Source: CAZKNF01 sp964554105
GTDB lineage: Bacteria > Bacteroidota > Rhodothermia > Rhodothermales > VXPQ01
Direction of reading: 5' to 3'
Assembly (NCBI GenBank): GCA_964554105.1
Contig: CAZKNF010000035.1
Location: 1 to 35,901 of the forward strand
DNA: 35,901 nt
Made by a program: the position numbers and the translations under genes
Notes under the pieces: model-generated
Seen by the model: the letters and a program-made list of their open reading frames with translations, nothing else
Database searches by the model: none
Told to the model about the DNA's origin: nothing
Shown: piece by piece, positions 1 to 7,566 of the stretch
How the letters are laid out: the number at the start of each line of letters is the position of its first letter
Position numbering within the stretch: the stretch's first letter is position 1

Positions 1-486
1 GTTTCAGCGGGCACGCTGACTCCGGTCGAGCGGCATACGGAGCAGGGTCCGGTCGAAATCACTCTCAATTACACTGATGATTCCATCACGGGCTTATTCT
101 TGATGAACGGCCAGGAGCAGGAGGTGGACGTCGAGCTGGAGAATCCGATCTTCAGTGACGGCGCGGCATCGGCTCTGATCGTGGCCTCACTTCCTCTAGA
201 GGAGGGGTACGAGGTTGGCTATCGGACATTCGATCTGATGTCTCAGGAGGTTCGTCCGATGCGTCTCGAAGTCACCGGCGTCGAGGAGGTCACGGTACCG
301 GCCGGGACGTTCCAGGCGTTCCGTGTAGAAGTCGGGCCCGCGGGCGGCGAACCGGGTGGCAGCACGCTGTGGGTGACGACGGATAATTACCAGGTCGCAA
401 AGGTGGAAACGAGAATTCCGGAAATGCAGGGCGCCATTCTCACGAGCGAGCTCGAGCCGCCGGTGTCACCGAGCGGCAGCGAATAG
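1..486 (+). CDS. C-terminal part of an unrecognised protein, possibly DUF3108-like (partial)
   Basis: The reading frame is open from the first base of the window to a TAG at 484-486, so this is the 3' end of a gene that begins outside. The visible part is about 161 residues. It has alternating beta-strand character and a segment reading VTVPAGTFQAFRVEV followed by a LWVTTDNYQVAKVET segment. That pattern, a property extracted by a tag-like domain and then transferred as a value, resembles the C-terminal half of DUF3108/outer-membrane-associated beta proteins. The family call rests only on this resemblance, and the function is unknown. The internal ATG at 103 is not the true start because the frame stays open upstream. 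It converges with the gene ending at 545. Confidence 0.6.
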   Translation, partial: VSAGTLTPVERHTEQGPVEITLNYTDDSITGLFLMNGQEQEVDVELENPIFSDGAASALIVASLPLEEGYEVGYRTFDLMSQEVRPMRLEVTGVEEVTVPAGTFQAFRVEVGPAGGEPGGSTLWVTTDNYQVAKVETRIPEMQGAILTSELEPPVSPSGSE

Positions 487-544
487 TGCGCGAGGCGCGG
501 GCGACCTGTACTCGACGGATCCGACAGCAGATTTCAGGGCGCCA

Positions 545-919
545 CTAGTCGCCTGAGCTCTGCTCCAGCCCGCGTACTTTTCGCCAGTGATAGACGTAAA
601 CGGGTGCGGCGATGAGGATGAGCGCGATATTGCCCAGCAGATTGCGCAACGCCCGCCGACGGGCCTGTCTTTCGTTGCGGGCGGCTTCCTCCTCCGCCAT
701 TTCCTCGAGCTCTTCCCGCGTATACGGCACTTCGTCCGCCGACTCGCCCATCGGACGCTGAAAGCGGTTCTGCACGTCTACAGGGGTCATCCGATAAGAC
801 TCTTCCGGGATGACCAGATCGAGCGTGTTTCTGACGAGCTGCACCGATCCGATGATCAACATGAGCAGCGTGGCGAAGCAGACGAGATAGTAATAGGTTT
901 GGCGAACGTCCCAGGCCAT
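545..919 (-). CDS. small two-helix membrane protein, unknown function
   Basis: The 124-residue protein has a hydrophobic segment near the N-terminus (about residues 9-29, YYYLVCFATLLMLIIGSVQL) and a second near residues 92-112 (NLLGNIALILIAAPVYVYHW). Between them is a charged, Glu/Arg-rich helical stretch (EELEEMAEEEAARNERQARR) that probably forms a coiled coil or amphipathic helix. It would sit in the inner membrane with the charged loop on one side. The ATG at 917-919 is the only reasonable start. I do not recognise the family. It stands alone between a converging gene on the left and the FAD oxidoreductase gene on the right. Confidence 0.6.
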   Translation of the reverse strand: MAWDVRQTYYYLVCFATLLMLIIGSVQLVRNTLDLVIPEESYRMTPVDVQNRFQRPMGESADEVPYTREELEEMAEEEAARNERQARRRALRNLLGNIALILIAAPVYVYHWRKVRGLEQSSGD

Positions 920-1034
920 GTTACGAGATGATCCTGTCGTGGTGGGGAGGTGTTAAGGTGCAGGAGTGTCACTGCAGATCGACTGATAAGTTCGCGTCGC
1001 CCGCTGGGCCGCCTGCAAGGGCCGAACCGGACGC

Positions 1035-2447
1035 CTATCCTTCCAGACTGGCGCCCTGGAGAAGCAGCTCACGCTGAACCTCGTCGAAGGCGATTTTGCG
1101 CGGCGCAATCCCGGAACGGGAGGCCAGCGCCGCGCACACACCCGCCGCCTGACCGGTAGCCATCGCGATCGGCATCACCCGATAGGAGGAGTGCGCCTCG
1201 TGCGTTCCGGAAATGCACCGCCCCGCCACCAGCAGGCTGTCGACGCCTCGAGGAATGAGCGCTCGCAGTGGAATATCGTAGGATTCACCCGCAGGAATGC
1301 GCTTCAGCACGGTACCTTTGCCCTCCGGATTGTGAATGTCTACCGGATACGAACCTCTCGCGACCACGTCGTCGAACTTGCGCGCGCTCAGCAGATCCTC
1401 GGCCTGCAGCATGTACTCACCCGTGATGCGTCGCGTCTCGCGCACCCCGACGTGCACGCCGCTTTGTGCAACGTACGCATCTTCAAAACCTGGTACGTAG
1501 CGCTTGAAAAAGGCGGCAAGCTGGCGAAGCTGCCGCCGGCTCTCCCATTCCGCATAGGTTAAATCCCACACGTCCGTGCCGAGCACACGTGTTACCCTCG
1601 TACTGTTCACACTTAGCTCGCGAGGATGAGGCGTACCGAAGAAAAGAATGTCCTCCCGTGCTAGATCCAGCTCTCCTTTCGCCGTAGCATGTTCGACGAG
1701 ATCCCACAGGCCGTGCACGCCCCGCCACTGGTCGGGATGTTCTTCCCGAAACGACTCGAACGCCTCCCGCTCGAAATCGACGATGCGGAACATCAGCGTC
1801 ATGGGCTGCACCAATCCATCGGCGTCGCGGCCGGCTGCGAATTCAGCGCCTGCATGAGCGGCGATATCGCCGTCCCCCGTGCAATCCACGACAGTGCGCG
1901 CTCGAACCACCAGTGGACCCGATTTCGTCTCGAACACCACACCGGTAAGGCCCTCCTCGTTCAGCACGTTCGACGCAAAGGCGTGCAGTAGAAAGTTCAC
2001 ACCCGCATCGTCCAGCATCTGCAGCGCGACGAGCTTGAATACCTCGGGATCGAACGGCACCGTGTATCCGGTGTCGAGCGACGGGGCGATGGCACCTCCG
2101 GATTCCACCAGCTTTTCGAGGAGCGTCCGGAGAACGCCCGCGATGACCGGGTGACCGGGGCCGTGGTCCGTCGGCATGAGATTCGTCGTGCCGGCCGCCT
2201 CGAAGGTCTCGCTCTGCGTGTGGAAGGACATTAGCGGCATCACGAGAGCAGCCGTCGCATTTCCCCCCAGGAATCCGTATCGCTCCGCTAGAACAACATC
2301 CGCGCCGGATTGAGCGGCCCCGACGGCGGCCCCGATTCCGGCCGGCCCGCCGCCGACGACCAGCACATCCACCTCAGCCGCCACCGCGGCAGTTCGGGAT
2401 GGAAGTCGAACGCTTTTCGTCGTCTCGGGTCGAGAAAGGGGAGGCAT
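1035..2447 (-). CDS. FAD-dependent oxidoreductase (FAD_oxidored family)
   Basis: The 470-residue protein begins with a dinucleotide-binding fold around residues 26-55, including VDVLVVGGGPAGIGAA and the acidic end of the second strand (VVLAE). A GFLGGNATAAL segment follows, typical of the secreted/cytosolic 'FAD-dependent oxidoreductase' family related to succinate dehydrogenase flavoproteins. The middle has VVDCTGDGDIAAHAG, and near the C-terminus SLLVAGRCISGTHEAHSSYR is followed by ATGQAAGVCAALA, the flavin-contacting motif of this family. The substrate cannot be deduced. There is no signal peptide. The ATG lies only 6 bases downstream of the pyruvyl transferase stop at 2454, so the two are almost certainly co-transcribed. 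Family confident, reaction unknown. Confidence 0.88.
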   Translation of the reverse strand: MPPLSRPETTKSVRLPSRTAAVAAEVDVLVVGGGPAGIGAAVGAAQSGADVVLAERYGFLGGNATAALVMPLMSFHTQSETFEAAGTTNLMPTDHGPGHPVIAGVLRTLLEKLVESGGAIAPSLDTGYTVPFDPEVFKLVALQMLDDAGVNFLLHAFASNVLNEEGLTGVVFETKSGPLVVRARTVVDCTGDGDIAAHAGAEFAAGRDADGLVQPMTLMFRIVDFEREAFESFREEHPDQWRGVHGLWDLVEHATAKGELDLAREDILFFGTPHPRELSVNSTRVTRVLGTDVWDLTYAEWESRRQLRQLAAFFKRYVPGFEDAYVAQSGVHVGVRETRRITGEYMLQAEDLLSARKFDDVVARGSYPVDIHNPEGKGTVLKRIPAGESYDIPLRALIPRGVDSLLVAGRCISGTHEAHSSYRVMPIAMATGQAAGVCAALASRSGIAPRKIAFDEVQRELLLQGASLEG

Positions 2448-2453
2448 GAGATA

Positions 2454-3593
2454 TCATGTAGCGCGTGCTGGGATCGAGCGTACGAGCTCCAGGAGAAGGT
2501 CATTCGTCTTTCTGGCTCGGTCTTGCAGGTCGGGAAGATGCCGCCGGATGCGTTTCCGAATTTGACTGCGGTAGTCCCACGAACGATCGATCGTTGCGAT
2601 CAGCCTTCCGGAGTTCACGCCGCTCAACGGCGGCATCTCCATCTCGAAATCTTCGATCAGTCCGGCGACTTTCGACGCGTACGGCAGCGCGACGAACGGC
2701 ACGTCGGCAAGCGCGGCAAAGATGAGGAAGTGCAGGCGCATGCCGACGGCGAAATCACAGCGCGCAAGTAAAGATATCATCTGCCGCGCCGTATACGTAC
2801 CCTTCAGAACGCCGGCCCGCTGGGCGAACTGCATCATCGATGCCACGGCATGACTATGCTGTACGTCCATTTTTCGGCGCTCCATCGGCACGAAGATGAT
2901 GTCGACGTCGAGCCGGTCAACGATGAAGTCGGCTGCGTTGGCCAGAAGCTCGTGATAGTGATCGACGTCGATGTCCGGAGCAGCGGGACCCGGTTCGCGG
3001 ACCGAGAAGGCGACAAGGTGCTTCACGTCGTCCAATCCCTCGCTCTTCATAGCATCCGGAGGCAGATCTTCCGGCTCCAGCAGCAACGCCGGGTCCGCGG
3101 TGACGATAATCTCTTTCTCCACCCCGACATCCTCGAGCAGCCGCTTACCCTGTCTGTCTCTCACCGTGATGACGTCGACCCCGGAGAGACGCTCACAAAC
3201 GGTTTTTCGAACAGACCGCTCTTGCAACGGCCCGGCGCTCACGGCATAGACCATCACCGGGACACCAGCTTCCTGCGCTACGCCGACGTCGCGCAGATAG
3301 CTCCCAGCGTCCCTATCGTACAGGATGCCACCTCCGCCGAGCACAAACAGATCGAGCTTCGCGATTTCTTGCTCGGCCTCTTCACGCGTCAGATCCCGGA
3401 TCTCCAACGCGTGTTCGACGCCGTGCCGCTGCAGCGTATCCTCGGGATCGCGGGTGAACACCGTGAACTCGGCGTCGAGCGACATCCGAAGCTGCGTGAG
3501 GATCGATTCGAGAATAGCCTCGTCTCCGAGGTTGAGTCCTCCGTACGATCCAGAGATGCCTATCCTGACGCGGGGTTCGCCCATGGTGAGCAC
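2454..3593 (-). CDS. polysaccharide pyruvyl transferase family protein (CsaB-like)
   Basis: The 379-residue protein opens with RIGISGSYGGLNLGDEAIL, the G-Y/x-G-G-x-N-x-GDE nucleotide-sugar-fold signature of polysaccharide pyruvyl transferases. LFVLGGGGILYD and AVSAGPLQ follow. The C-terminal half holds GMRLHFLIFAAL and FVALPYASKVAGL, the conserved GxRLH...P..Y.xK pattern. Family members add ketal pyruvate from phosphoenolpyruvate to surface polysaccharides (CsaB does this to secondary cell-wall polymer in Bacillus). In a Gram-negative-type envelope the acceptor would be an exopolysaccharide or lipopolysaccharide sugar, which is inference. An alternative ATG four codons in (MGEPRV) is equally plausible. 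It heads a two-gene unit with the FAD oxidoreductase. Confidence 0.85.
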   Translation of the reverse strand: MLTMGEPRVRIGISGSYGGLNLGDEAILESILTQLRMSLDAEFTVFTRDPEDTLQRHGVEHALEIRDLTREEAEQEIAKLDLFVLGGGGILYDRDAGSYLRDVGVAQEAGVPVMVYAVSAGPLQERSVRKTVCERLSGVDVITVRDRQGKRLLEDVGVEKEIIVTADPALLLEPEDLPPDAMKSEGLDDVKHLVAFSVREPGPAAPDIDVDHYHELLANAADFIVDRLDVDIIFVPMERRKMDVQHSHAVASMMQFAQRAGVLKGTYTARQMISLLARCDFAVGMRLHFLIFAALADVPFVALPYASKVAGLIEDFEMEMPPLSGVNSGRLIATIDRSWDYRSQIRKRIRRHLPDLQDRARKTNDLLLELVRSIPARAT

Positions 3594-3854
3594 GGTGAGT
3601 GAACAATGCGCCTTTAAACGCCGGTCCCGTGCCGAGGGTGTGCGTCGTGTGTAACGCTGCGGGAAAACCGCAGAGAGCGCAGGGATTGCTCGATTTAATC
3701 CCTCCCGACAGCCCTCTCAATCGCTTGTGACCGGGGAGGATGGAACGATTTCCGATGCAGCAGATCACCGGAACGGGCGAAGAAACCGATCGGATGCGGT
3801 GCTCGATCCTCGATCATCTAGACACGGAAGCATTCGTTGGTGTAACCTCCGGAA

Positions 3855-6395
3855 TCAAGGGATGGGCCGGATAAGAAAGGACTCACCAGCTTTTGTGGCG
3901 ATTTCAGCCGACTGCATACCGTTCGCCACGTACTCACCATTGTCTCGACCATCCACTAGACCCATTTCCTCACCCTCCCCACGCCGAACGATGGAGACGT
4001 CGGCCTCCGATCGAAGCCGCAGCATGCCGCCCACCTCGGATCGGACGAGCGCCCGAGAAAGACGGCCATCATTCCACGCGATGTCCACCTCGAATCCGCC
4101 GCGCGCTCGAAGGCCTCGCACCGCGCCATCTTGCCACGCCTGCGGGAGCGCCGGCAGCAGCTCGATGGCCCCGCCGTCGCTCTGCAGGAGCATCTCGGCG
4201 ATGCCGGCCGTGCCGCCGAAATTACCGTCGATTTGAAACGGCGGATGATCGTCGAACAGGTTCGGAAGCGTCGACCGGCGCAGCAGCGCGAGCACGTTCT
4301 CATGGGCACGCTCCGCGTCGTGAAGCCGGGCAAAAAAATTGATGATCCAAGCTCGGCTCCATCCCGTGTGTCCGCCGCCGTGCTCCAGCCTCTTGTCGAT
4401 GGTTCGCCTGGCGGCGTCAAACAGCTCCGGCGTATCGGCGCCGATCGTCGATCCGGGATGGAGTCCGAAAAGATGCGAGATGTGCCGATGGCCCGGCTCT
4501 GCCTCTTGAAAATCCTCGATCCACTCCTGCAGCGTGCCATCGGCGCCCACACGCACCGGCGGAAGACGATCGGCGGCGGCGGTCAACCGCTCTATGAACG
4601 CCTCGTCCATTCGCAGGATCGTGGCAGCGGCGGTCGTGTTCAGAAAGAGTTCCTGGATGATCTGCACGTCCATTGTGGGCGCGTACGTAATCAGTGTGGC
4701 TTCCCCTGTCACGGGATGAACGAACGCATTCTCGGGCGAATACGACGGCGAGGTGACGAGATATCCTTCCGGGGATTCCACGAGGAAATCCAGCACGAAC
4801 TCAGCCGATCCTTTCAAAACCGGGTAAGCGACGTCGCGCAGGTAGGTCGTGTCGGCCGTGTACTCGAAATGGCGCCACAACGGCAGCGTCATCCATGGGC
4901 CACCCATCGGAAAGGTGCCCCATTGGATCGCGTCGTGAAGTCCTGTGCGGCCGAATACGTCGGTCGTGTGGTGCATTGTCCACCCGCCCGCGCCGTACAT
5001 CTTGCGGGCCGTCACCGCGCCCGGCACGCGCAGCCGATCGACGAAGTCCACCAGCGGCGCCATCGTCTCGGGCAGTCCGGTGGGATTCGCCGGCCAGTAG
5101 TTCATCTGGAGATTGATGTTCGTGTGATAGTCGCTGCCCCACGGCGCTTCGATGTGCTCGTTCCATATCCCTTGCAGATTTGCCGGCAGCCGTCCCGGCG
5201 GACGCGAGCTGCCGAGAAGCAGGTAGCGGCCGTATTGAAAGTAGAGCTCGACGAGGTGGCGGTCCCTGCCTCCGCCGCGGACGACCTCCAGACGTCGATC
5301 GGTCGGCATGTCCCCCGCGGACATTTCCGCGGCAAGTTCCAGTGACGTTCTCTCCATGAGATTTCGGTGCTCGTCGACGTGCCTCTCCCGCAGCACGTCG
5401 GCGCCCGCGGCTGCAGCTTCATCGATCGTCCGGCGAACTTCCTGGAGCGGGTCGATCGATCGATCAAAGTTAAGGTTGGCGGCATCGTAATCCGTCGCCA
5501 TCGCGACGAGCAGCGTCGATTCACGAGCCCCTCTGACATGCAGGGCGTCCCTCGCCGGATCAGCCTCGATCGAGCCGCCATCCACAAGCACTTTGACCAT
5601 GCCTGCGAAGCGCATGCCGGGGCCGGCGGGGCCGCGGCTGGTGTCGGCGGGATTCTGAATCTGCCCCTCCAGGATGAGCTCGCCGGAATCGGTGATTCGC
5701 ACCGCAGCATCCTGCTCACGCGAGAGTCGGAGTGAAAAGGACGTTCCCTGCTCGTCGTCGGTCTGAAGCGTAACGACCACCACATCGTCCACCGCCGATG
5801 CAAACACTTCGCGCCTGTACGACCCCGGACTCGTACCGTACCGCGTCGTCGCCATGCCCGATCCGAGGTCGAGCTCGCGCCGATACGACGACGTGTCGGC
5901 TGCCGAGGTGTTCTCAATCCAGAGATCCATGAAGGTCTGGTAGGATCGCACAGACGCCGGTGTCGCAGTGAGATGGCGCTCGGCGACATCGGTCGCCTTC
6001 GTACTCTGCCCCTCGAAGATCAGGGTCCGCACCTCATCCAGGTGCGCAAGCGCATCCGGATTGTTGTCGTCGATCGGCTGGCCTCCCCAGAGCGACTCCT
6101 CATTCAGCTGTATCCGTTCGCGATCGACGCCGCCAAAGACCATTGCGCCCATGCGCCCGTTGCCGACGGGCAGTGCCTCGACCCACTCGTCGGCCGGCTG
6201 CCGGTACCAGAGCCGCATCGACTCGGCATATTCGTCCGACCAGCCGTCGGTCACTTCCGAGGGAGAGGTAAGGGCAGCGGAATCGTCGCCGCGATCCGCC
6301 GCGGGTTCGGAAGCGGCATACCCGGCGAGCGCGATGAATACGCCTACGAGGAGGATGTGTACGGCAAGTTTCGGAACGCGTGGTGCAGATGACAT
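3855..6395 (-). CDS. glycoside hydrolase family 95 protein (alpha-L-fucosidase type), secreted
   Basis: The 846-residue protein matches the usual GH95 length. An N-terminal hydrophobic segment (about residues 10-28, ending GYAAS) suggests Sec export. The N-terminal GH95 domain starts with LWYRQPADEWVEALPVGNGR and MGAMVFGG, then LNEESLWGG. The (alpha/alpha)6 barrel carries HTNINLQMNYWPANP, in which Asn426 and Asn428 line up with the catalytic-site pair Asn421/Asn423 of the Bifidobacterium AfcA 1,2-alpha-fucosidase. It also has SPSYSPEN (Glu555, probable general acid) and FQIDGNFGGTAGIAEML (Asp723, equivalent to AfcA Asp766). It would release terminal alpha-linked L-fucose or L-galactose from polysaccharides such as algal glycans. 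It is monocistronic, with about 260 bases of non-coding DNA downstream. Confidence 0.93.
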   Translation of the reverse strand: MSSAPRVPKLAVHILLVGVFIALAGYAASEPAADRGDDSAALTSPSEVTDGWSDEYAESMRLWYRQPADEWVEALPVGNGRMGAMVFGGVDRERIQLNEESLWGGQPIDDNNPDALAHLDEVRTLIFEGQSTKATDVAERHLTATPASVRSYQTFMDLWIENTSAADTSSYRRELDLGSGMATTRYGTSPGSYRREVFASAVDDVVVVTLQTDDEQGTSFSLRLSREQDAAVRITDSGELILEGQIQNPADTSRGPAGPGMRFAGMVKVLVDGGSIEADPARDALHVRGARESTLLVAMATDYDAANLNFDRSIDPLQEVRRTIDEAAAAGADVLRERHVDEHRNLMERTSLELAAEMSAGDMPTDRRLEVVRGGGRDRHLVELYFQYGRYLLLGSSRPPGRLPANLQGIWNEHIEAPWGSDYHTNINLQMNYWPANPTGLPETMAPLVDFVDRLRVPGAVTARKMYGAGGWTMHHTTDVFGRTGLHDAIQWGTFPMGGPWMTLPLWRHFEYTADTTYLRDVAYPVLKGSAEFVLDFLVESPEGYLVTSPSYSPENAFVHPVTGEATLITYAPTMDVQIIQELFLNTTAAATILRMDEAFIERLTAAADRLPPVRVGADGTLQEWIEDFQEAEPGHRHISHLFGLHPGSTIGADTPELFDAARRTIDKRLEHGGGHTGWSRAWIINFFARLHDAERAHENVLALLRRSTLPNLFDDHPPFQIDGNFGGTAGIAEMLLQSDGGAIELLPALPQAWQDGAVRGLRARGGFEVDIAWNDGRLSRALVRSEVGGMLRLRSEADVSIVRRGEGEEMGLVDGRDNGEYVANGMQSAEIATKAGESFLIRPIP

Positions 6396-6507
6396 GGGCG
6401 GTGATAAAGATCAGAATGGTTGTTTTGCCGAGTCCGATGGATCAGCACCAAAGCCGGTAAACAGACATCAGAACCGTGCGCCGACCCTATCGCTCGGCAC
6501 CTCATCG

Positions 6508-6978
6508 CTACAGCACCTCCGGCAGGCGATCTACAAGGCGATCCAGAAAAGCGCGCTGCGCCTCGTTGATCATAGTGCGAGCCGACTCGACGTCGAACCA
6601 TCCGCCGCGATCTACTTCCGGGAATGCCTCTCGACGTCCGGATCGCGGCGGCCACTCCATTTCAAACGTGTTGCTCCTGACCTCGCGGACGTCGAGATCC
6701 CCCTCGAAGGCCCAGGCTTTAACCCGCTTTCCGCCTTTCTGCTGAATCCAGCCGAGATCCAGAAAGATACCGCCTGCGGGGACAGCAGTAGACGTTTCTT
6801 CCGCGAACTCGCGCCTGGCCGCATCGAGATCCGCCTCGCCCTCATCCACCAGCCCCTTGGGAATGCTCCAGTATCCCGCGTCTTTCTTTTTGAAGAAGGG
6901 TCCGCCGGGATGCACGAGAAAGACTTCCACGCCGTCGTCCGTGCGGCGGTACATCAAAAGCCCCGCACTGTACTTCAT
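6508..6978 (-). CDS. Nudix hydrolase
   Basis: The frame is open upstream to 7107, but the likely start is the ATG at 6976-6978, giving 156 residues beginning MKYSAGLLMYRR. That ATG overlaps the stop of the SprT-like gene in an ATGA arrangement (6975-6978), which fits translational coupling. The Nudix box GLVDEGEADLDAARREFAEE fits G-x5-E-x7-REUxEE exactly and would bind the Mg2+ or Mn2+ that hydrolyses a nucleoside diphosphate linked to another group. GYWSIPKG precedes it. The GGPFFKKKDAGYWSIPKG pattern resembles diadenosine polyphosphate / NTP-type Nudix enzymes found in many bacteria. The exact substrate is unknown. Confidence 0.88.
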   Translation of the reverse strand: MKYSAGLLMYRRTDDGVEVFLVHPGGPFFKKKDAGYWSIPKGLVDEGEADLDAARREFAEETSTAVPAGGIFLDLGWIQQKGGKRVKAWAFEGDLDVREVRSNTFEMEWPPRSGRREAFPEVDRGGWFDVESARTMINEAQRAFLDRLVDRLPEVL

Positions 6979-7502
6979 CGATTCAGCCGTCGCCCGATGC
7001 GGAGTTGATATCGCGCCGCAAACCGCCCGCTGTTGTGCGCCCTGCAGCACGTCGGACACGCATGAGCGCGACGAACGCGGCGATAGAACGGATATTCCAT
7101 TCCGCATTCACGGCAGATGCCGACATACTTGGAAGAGCTGTCCGCGATAGGAGGACCGTCGTAGAGGCGAGTTGGATCAGCGCCGGTGCTGCGCGCGATC
7201 GCCTTCCATTCCTTTCCATGACCGCTCTTGCCGCGCGTCTCGAAATCTATGGCATGCGCAATTTCATGGCGCGCGACGTCCTCCATCTCCGACCATCCGA
7301 GTCTAGAGGCATGAAATCGCGACAGGGAGATCACGCGCACCCTGCGGCCCGCCCGTTCCCACAGGCACGTCCCGAGACGCCGGCGCGCACGGTCAAACTG
7401 GAACTGCCATCCGAGGGACTGCAACGTTCGTCCGAGATGCTGGGCGCCGAGCGTCGCCATAAGTCGCTGCGACTTAATGCGAATCTCCGACAAATCGTGC
7501 AT
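6975..7502 (-). CDS. SprT-like zinc metalloprotease domain protein
   Basis: The 175-residue protein has a zincin active site HEIAHAID at residues 79-86 (His79, Glu80, His83). A third ligand candidate follows in GHGKEWK (His95), matching the SprT/Spartan HExxH...GHGxxWK layout. A C-terminal zinc ribbon is seen as CRECG then CPTCC, also usual for SprT-like proteins. No signal peptide or membrane helix is visible, so it should be cytoplasmic. SprT-like domains in eukaryotes cut DNA-protein crosslinks; the role of bacterial SprT is poorly known. It is directly coupled to the Nudix gene, which suggests a shared housekeeping or nucleotide-damage context, but that is only inference. Confidence 0.85.
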   Translation of the reverse strand: MHDLSEIRIKSQRLMATLGAQHLGRTLQSLGWQFQFDRARRRLGTCLWERAGRRVRVISLSRFHASRLGWSEMEDVARHEIAHAIDFETRGKSGHGKEWKAIARSTGADPTRLYDGPPIADSSSKYVGICRECGMEYPFYRRVRRAHACPTCCRAHNSGRFAARYQLRIGRRLNR

Positions 7503-7566
7503 GAAACGTGTGGACGTGCGAATGGCGCCATGATCTACAGCACCAATCTACGAACTACGAGGGTCG

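Noticed and set aside
3657..3673. CTGCGG-GAAAA-CCGCAG hairpin upstream of the pyruvyl transferase gene
   Set aside because: The stem is only 6 bp and there is no T run, so neither a terminator nor a riboswitch can be argued.
4131..5345. 404-residue plus-strand frame antisense to the fucosidase gene
   Set aside because: It is a long shadow frame of the GC-rich GH95 gene, which has conserved catalytic motifs; the antisense translation shows none.
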